A stretch of 64,000 nt of DNA, taken from positions 124,001 to 188,000 of the forward strand of contig NZ_CP061947.1 in NCBI RefSeq assembly GCF_014838715.1, in the 5' to 3' direction. This DNA is from Algoriphagus sp. Y33 (GTDB lineage: Bacteria > Bacteroidota > Bacteroidia > Cytophagales > Cyclobacteriaceae). The notes beneath the pieces were generated by a model that saw only the letters and a program-made list of their open reading frames with translations, did not search any database and was not told the origin of the DNA. The translations under genes and the position numbers were made by a program. This document shows positions 60,634 through 64,000 of this stretch, one piece after another (position 1 is the stretch's first letter; every line of letters begins with the position of its first letter).

Positions 60634-61188
60634 TCAACCCTCGGTGAGTTGTTTGGCTCTATTGTCAGAAATATTGTCCCGCCATTCAATTTGTACAGTT
60701 CCGTTGTAATAGTTTATAGTGAGTCTATTCACATCCCCTTTCCAAATAAAGGTTTCGTTGGAAAAGGTCTCTGCCGGAGGGCCAAATTTTTTAATGAAAT
60801 ATGTAATGAAGTCTTTGACCCCACTTTCCATATTGGGGATATCGCGCTTATTATAAGTCCATCTGCATTTGTATAAGCTGCCGGACAAATAGGTTAATCT
60901 TAAATCATGTGCTTCTTTCCCATTGACAATCCTCAAAGGAAAGCCTTGATAAATCCCCTCCTGAATTCCTACGTCAAAATTTCTTTTTACACTTGCCGCT
61001 AGCCATGGATTGTTTTGATAGATTGATTCTGTACCTGTGATTAACTGAAGTTCACTTTCCAAGCTTTCAAGCGTAGATGCAAGTTCAAGTCCATTGATAC
61101 TTTTTACATCATCTATTTTTTCTTGTGCCAATAGGAACGGGCTGATAAGTAGTAAAAAACAGAGAATGGTGATTTTTATTGGGTGCAT
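60634..61188 (-). CDS. Exported protein of unknown function
   Basis: 184 aa with a clear signal peptide (ITILCFLLLISPFLLAQ). The mature part (LESELQLITGTESIYQNNPW, LRIVNGKEAHDLRLTYLSGS, YKCRWTYNKRDIPN, DFITYFIKKFGPPAETFSNE, LTINYYNGTVQIEWRDN) looks like a small alpha/beta periplasmic domain with alternating strands. No family recognised. Monocistronic, transcribed in the same direction as the sigma operon but 268 bp away from it. Confidence 0.7.
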   Translation of the reverse strand: MHPIKITILCFLLLISPFLLAQEKIDDVKSINGLELASTLESLESELQLITGTESIYQNNPWLAASVKRNFDVGIQEGIYQGFPLRIVNGKEAHDLRLTYLSGSLYKCRWTYNKRDIPNMESGVKDFITYFIKKFGPPAETFSNETFIWKGDVNRLTINYYNGTVQIEWRDNISDNRAKQLTEG

Positions 61189-61687
61189 CTTGTGAAGAAT
61201 TATAGGTTTTTAATAATCAGTACTTCAATTTCCTAAAAAGAATCTTTGTTGGTTGCCTTAATTATTTGAAAAATTGCCCAAAATCTAGCTCTAGTGCAAA
61301 TACTGCTGCAAATATGGATTTGTTTTTAAGGAAATGGCAGGAATTTGTTTGGAAGGTTAATTGAAAATATGATTTTTATGCAAAGATGATATTCTACCCA
61401 GCTTTTTACAATGCCTAAATATTTGGCACATTATTGACTTTGACCACCGGCGGACAAAATTGTTCGGTGAATTTGCTTCAATGTATTGGTTTTATGGCAA
61501 AATAGCCCAATCTGAGGGGTTTTGAATGGCATGGAAGTAGAAGAAATAATCAATAGCAAAGAATTAAGAATCAATAGACAAAGATATAATAGTACAACCC
61601 TTCGCTTGCTCATTATCAGGCAGGTAGGGTAACACCTTAGAACCAAAATACATGAATCAATAAGTACGGACACAAACATCTAAACCC
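61189..61687. other. 500-bp gap without a gene
   Basis: AT-rich spacer between divergent genes; nothing beyond presumed promoters is visible. Confidence 0.4.
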
Positions 61688-61969
61688 ATGAGTCACATCG
61701 CCATTCCTATTCCGAGCTTGCCTGGAAAACAAAATATTGATATCCAAGTCATCATCAACAATGAGGTAAAGTCACTACATTATAAAGTAGAACTGTTTTA
61801 TTGGGATGATTGTCAAAACCCTATGGCCCACAGGGCTGATTGCATCTCTGAAATGCTGGCGAAGCTCGACCCTGCATGGACCGTATATTACATCGGAGCC
61901 CCTACAGATAAATTCGTGCCCATCACGTTTGTCAGTGTGGAGAGTAAGAAATGGATGCAGGTCAGGTGA
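61688..61969 (+). CDS. Small protein of unknown function
   Basis: 93 aa, no signal or membrane segment. It contains PSLPGKQNIDIQVIINNEVK and KVELFYWDDCQNPMAHRADC, followed by LDPAWTVYYIGAPTDKFVPI and FVSVESKKW. Strand-rich, with two Cys. I do not recognise a family. Independent transcription is likely. Confidence 0.55.
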   Translation: MSHIAIPIPSLPGKQNIDIQVIINNEVKSLHYKVELFYWDDCQNPMAHRADCISEMLAKLDPAWTVYYIGAPTDKFVPITFVSVESKKWMQVR

Positions 61970-62235
61970 TAAATAGCGTAGACAGGAGTCAAAATAAAGT
62001 ATCAGGTATCAAGATCTTAGAGTCAAGATGGATGGTTTTCAAGTTTGAAATTTGGATAAGTTGAGCTCACTGAAACGGACAGCAAAACCGTCTTCGGAGG
62101 ATAAAACATGAAATGAAGCCTGCCTCCTAAGCATTGGCAATAGCGACTATAACCTTTCAACTTTCCTGCTTTCTCACTTCGCATCTTCCAATCCCCGGCG
62201 GATACCTAATTAAAATCTTTCAATCCCAACTAACC
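61970..62235. other. Spacer upstream of the permease gene
   Basis: 266 bp without a gene. A stretch near 62150-62200 resembles the low-complexity intergenic text seen elsewhere (aactttcctgctttctcact); presumed promoter region. Confidence 0.4.
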
Positions 62236-64000
62236 ATGTGGCAAAACAATTTCAAAATATCCTTTAGAAACCTCAAAAAGCATAAAACACTTACTGCCAT
62301 TAACGTGCTTGGAATGGCGGTTGGTCTAGCGGCATGCTTGCTGATTGGTCTGTTTGTTTTTGACGAGCTGTCGTACGATCAGCATGTCAAAGATGGGGAA
62401 CGGATCTACCGTGTGGCTCTGGAAACGAAAGAATCCAGATGGGCGGGGAGTCCGGGTCCGCTGGCGGAAGGATTGAAAAACGACTTTTCTGAAGTGGAAA
62501 ATGCTACCCGGATCATGAAGTTTCCCGAACTTGACCAAATGCTCTTGAAAAGCGAAAGCAATGGTGAGGTGATGCAGTTTTATGAATCAAAAGGTTATTA
62601 TGTAGATTCTACCTTCTTTCAGGTGTTCGACTACGAATTTCTAACGGGGCTGCCTTCCAATGCCCTGAAAGCTCCCAATTCTGTGATTCTCTCCGCTTCG
62701 CTTGCCAAAAAGTTCTTCGGTAAAGCTGATCCCATGAACCGGCCCCTTACCATTGGCTTGCCTTTCGGTGACTTTGATTATACTATCACGGGCGTATTTG
62801 AAGATGCAGGGCTAAAATCCCATATAGATGCCAATTTTTTCCTGTCCATGGAAAACAATGACATTGGAAATGCAGTGAAAGGAATGACCAATTGGGCGAC
62901 TAATAACATTTTCTATACCTATGTGAAGCTTCTTCCCGAGACTGATGTCGAGGCGTTTGAGAAGAGACTGATTCCGTTTTTTGACCGTCATGGCGCAGAG
63001 GATTTGATAGCTATGGGAAGCTTTAGCAAAAGTCTTTTCCTTCAGCCCTTGGCAGAAATTTACCTGAAATCCGGTATGGAATATGAGTTGGGGGCCACTG
63101 GAAGCAAGATGACACTGTATGTTTTTGGCTCTGTGGCCATATTTATTCTGTTGATTGCCTGCATCAATTTTATGAATTTGGCGACTGCGAGATCTGAAAA
63201 GCGGTCGAAGGAAGTTGGGATCAGGAAACTATTGGGAGCAAATAAAAGTGGGTTGGTAAGACAGTTTTTGGGTGAATCCTTGATAGTTTCCATGCTTGGA
63301 CTGATAATGGCTTTTCTACTTGCTTCGCTTTTAATGCCGTATTTCAATCAATTGACCGGTAAAGATTTGGAGTTGTACCAACGGACTTTTCCTCTACTGG
63401 CGATTTTCATCCTAGCCATTGCGGCTGGTTTGGTAGCAGGAATCTACCCGGCATTTTTTCTGTCAGCTTTTGCACCAAGCACTGTACTGAAAGGGAAATT
63501 TAAAGGTAGATTGTCGGGTTTTTCACTCCGGCAAGTCTTGGTGATTTTTCAGTTTGCTATTTCGGCATGTCTGATCTTGATGGTTTTTGTGATCAAGAAC
63601 CAACTGGACTTTGTCCAAAATCAGGATTTGGGATTCAGAAAAGACCAACAATTGATTCTCCCGCTCAAAAGTGAAAATGCTGTATCCAAATATGATGTGC
63701 TGAAAACCAATCTGATGCAGAATCCAAATGTAAAATCAGTGACGCTAACCTCAACTTATCCGGGAATAGAAAGCATAGAGGATATGATGTACTATGCAGA
63801 TGGCAAAACTGTGGAGGATGTAGTGAACATAACCAATGCCTATGTCGGTGATGATTTCGTAGAGACACTTGGGTTTCAGATGCTGGAAGGAAGGACATTT
63901 ACTAAGGAATACACCTCAGAATATCCCATGATGATTTTGAATGAATCAGCCATTAAATCTCTAGGCTATGAAGTAGCTGATGCTGTAGGAAAGAAGGTTC
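62236..64000 (+). CDS. ABC transporter permease, MacB/FtsX type (partial, runs off the window)
   Basis: 588 codons open from ATG 62236 to the window end without a stop. It begins FKISFRNLKKHKTLTAINVL and GMAVGLAACLLIGLFVFDEL, the standard start of the roughly 800-aa Bacteroidota FtsX/MacB-type permeases. A periplasmic MacB-like domain follows (residues about 45-290, SLAKKFFGKADPMN). Then come three helices including FIDR-type LLIACINFMNLATARSEKRS and KEVGIRKLLGANKSGLVRQF, and the second unit with FSLRQVLVIFQFAISACLIL. The last 200 or so residues, including the final helices, lie outside the window. It is likely an efflux or envelope-stress exporter subunit. Confidence 0.9.
   Translation, partial: MWQNNFKISFRNLKKHKTLTAINVLGMAVGLAACLLIGLFVFDELSYDQHVKDGERIYRVALETKESRWAGSPGPLAEGLKNDFSEVENATRIMKFPELDQMLLKSESNGEVMQFYESKGYYVDSTFFQVFDYEFLTGLPSNALKAPNSVILSASLAKKFFGKADPMNRPLTIGLPFGDFDYTITGVFEDAGLKSHIDANFFLSMENNDIGNAVKGMTNWATNNIFYTYVKLLPETDVEAFEKRLIPFFDRHGAEDLIAMGSFSKSLFLQPLAEIYLKSGMEYELGATGSKMTLYVFGSVAIFILLIACINFMNLATARSEKRSKEVGIRKLLGANKSGLVRQFLGESLIVSMLGLIMAFLLASLLMPYFNQLTGKDLELYQRTFPLLAIFILAIAAGLVAGIYPAFFLSAFAPSTVLKGKFKGRLSGFSLRQVLVIFQFAISACLILMVFVIKNQLDFVQNQDLGFRKDQQLILPLKSENAVSKYDVLKTNLMQNPNVKSVTLTSTYPGIESIEDMMYYADGKTVEDVVNITNAYVGDDFVETLGFQMLEGRTFTKEYTSEYPMMILNESAIKSLGYEVADAVGKKV

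Noticed and set aside
62326..63898. Antisense frames across the permease gene
   Set aside because: They are shadows of the large open frame from 62236 to the window end, which has clear MacB/FtsX features.

Overview
The window looks like a chromosomal segment of a Bacteroidota bacterium, most likely order Cytophagales and family Cyclobacteriaceae (Algoriphagus-like). The placement is inferred from a SusC/SusD pair, AT-rich translation starts without Shine-Dalgarno sequences, many Sec- and lipoprotein-type signal peptides, Bacteroidota-type YD/RHS proteins with fibre-like neighbours, and typical Cytophagales housekeeping genes. I saw no tRNA, rRNA or CRISPR array.

Layout. (1) 0.4-9.0 kb: a minus-strand glycan-utilisation locus. 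A 7TM sensor fused to a transposase-type zinc ribbon lies upstream of susC, susD and a PF10091/GH144-like secreted glucanase. The susC-susD and susD-glucanase gaps each hold a copy of the same 93-bp sequence, which encodes a 28-residue micro-ORF. (2) 9.2-12.9 kb: S9 peptidase, DUF1801 protein and glycerophosphodiesterase, then 1.5 kb of gene-poor, repeat-bearing DNA. (3) 14.4-35.1 kb: an accessory island. Two exported fibre-like proteins precede a split, exported YD/RHS pair (1195 + 1387 aa). After these come a promoterless second RHS copy (2.0 kb almost identical to the first), a third and a fourth RHS tip, three candidate toxin-tip/immunity pairs, two decayed XRE regulators, an IS1182-like remnant, a broken Y1 (RAYT) transposase with REP hairpins, an AT-rich barrel protein and two more fibre-like proteins. 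It looks like a polymorphic-toxin locus with silent tip cassettes.

(4) 35.5-40.3 kb: a c-type cytochrome/dehydrogenase lipoprotein divergent from two ferritin-like exported proteins, with a 29-bp palindrome between them. (5) 40.5-47.1 kb: GNAT, an ABC-2 type exporter with its own GntR/YtrA regulator and operator-like repeat, a truncated gene, RidA, GNAT, an outer-membrane barrel and MscS. (6) 47.4-55.9 kb: envelope and cofactor genes: GNAT-nitrilase, KdsC and KdsA (Kdo synthesis), three L,D-transpeptidases, QueD and FolE. (7) 56-64 kb: CPBP protease with a gene remnant, a soluble hybrid kinase, an ECF sigma/72-aa/MscS operon, small unknown genes, and a MacB/FtsX-type permease cut by the window end.

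One ~150-bp MITE-like element occurs twice in opposite orientation (34.1 and 47.1 kb). Several REP-type hairpins are scattered around. The points most worth a second look are the sensor-transposase-domain fusion, the duplicated micro-ORF in the glycan locus, and the silent-cassette RHS array.
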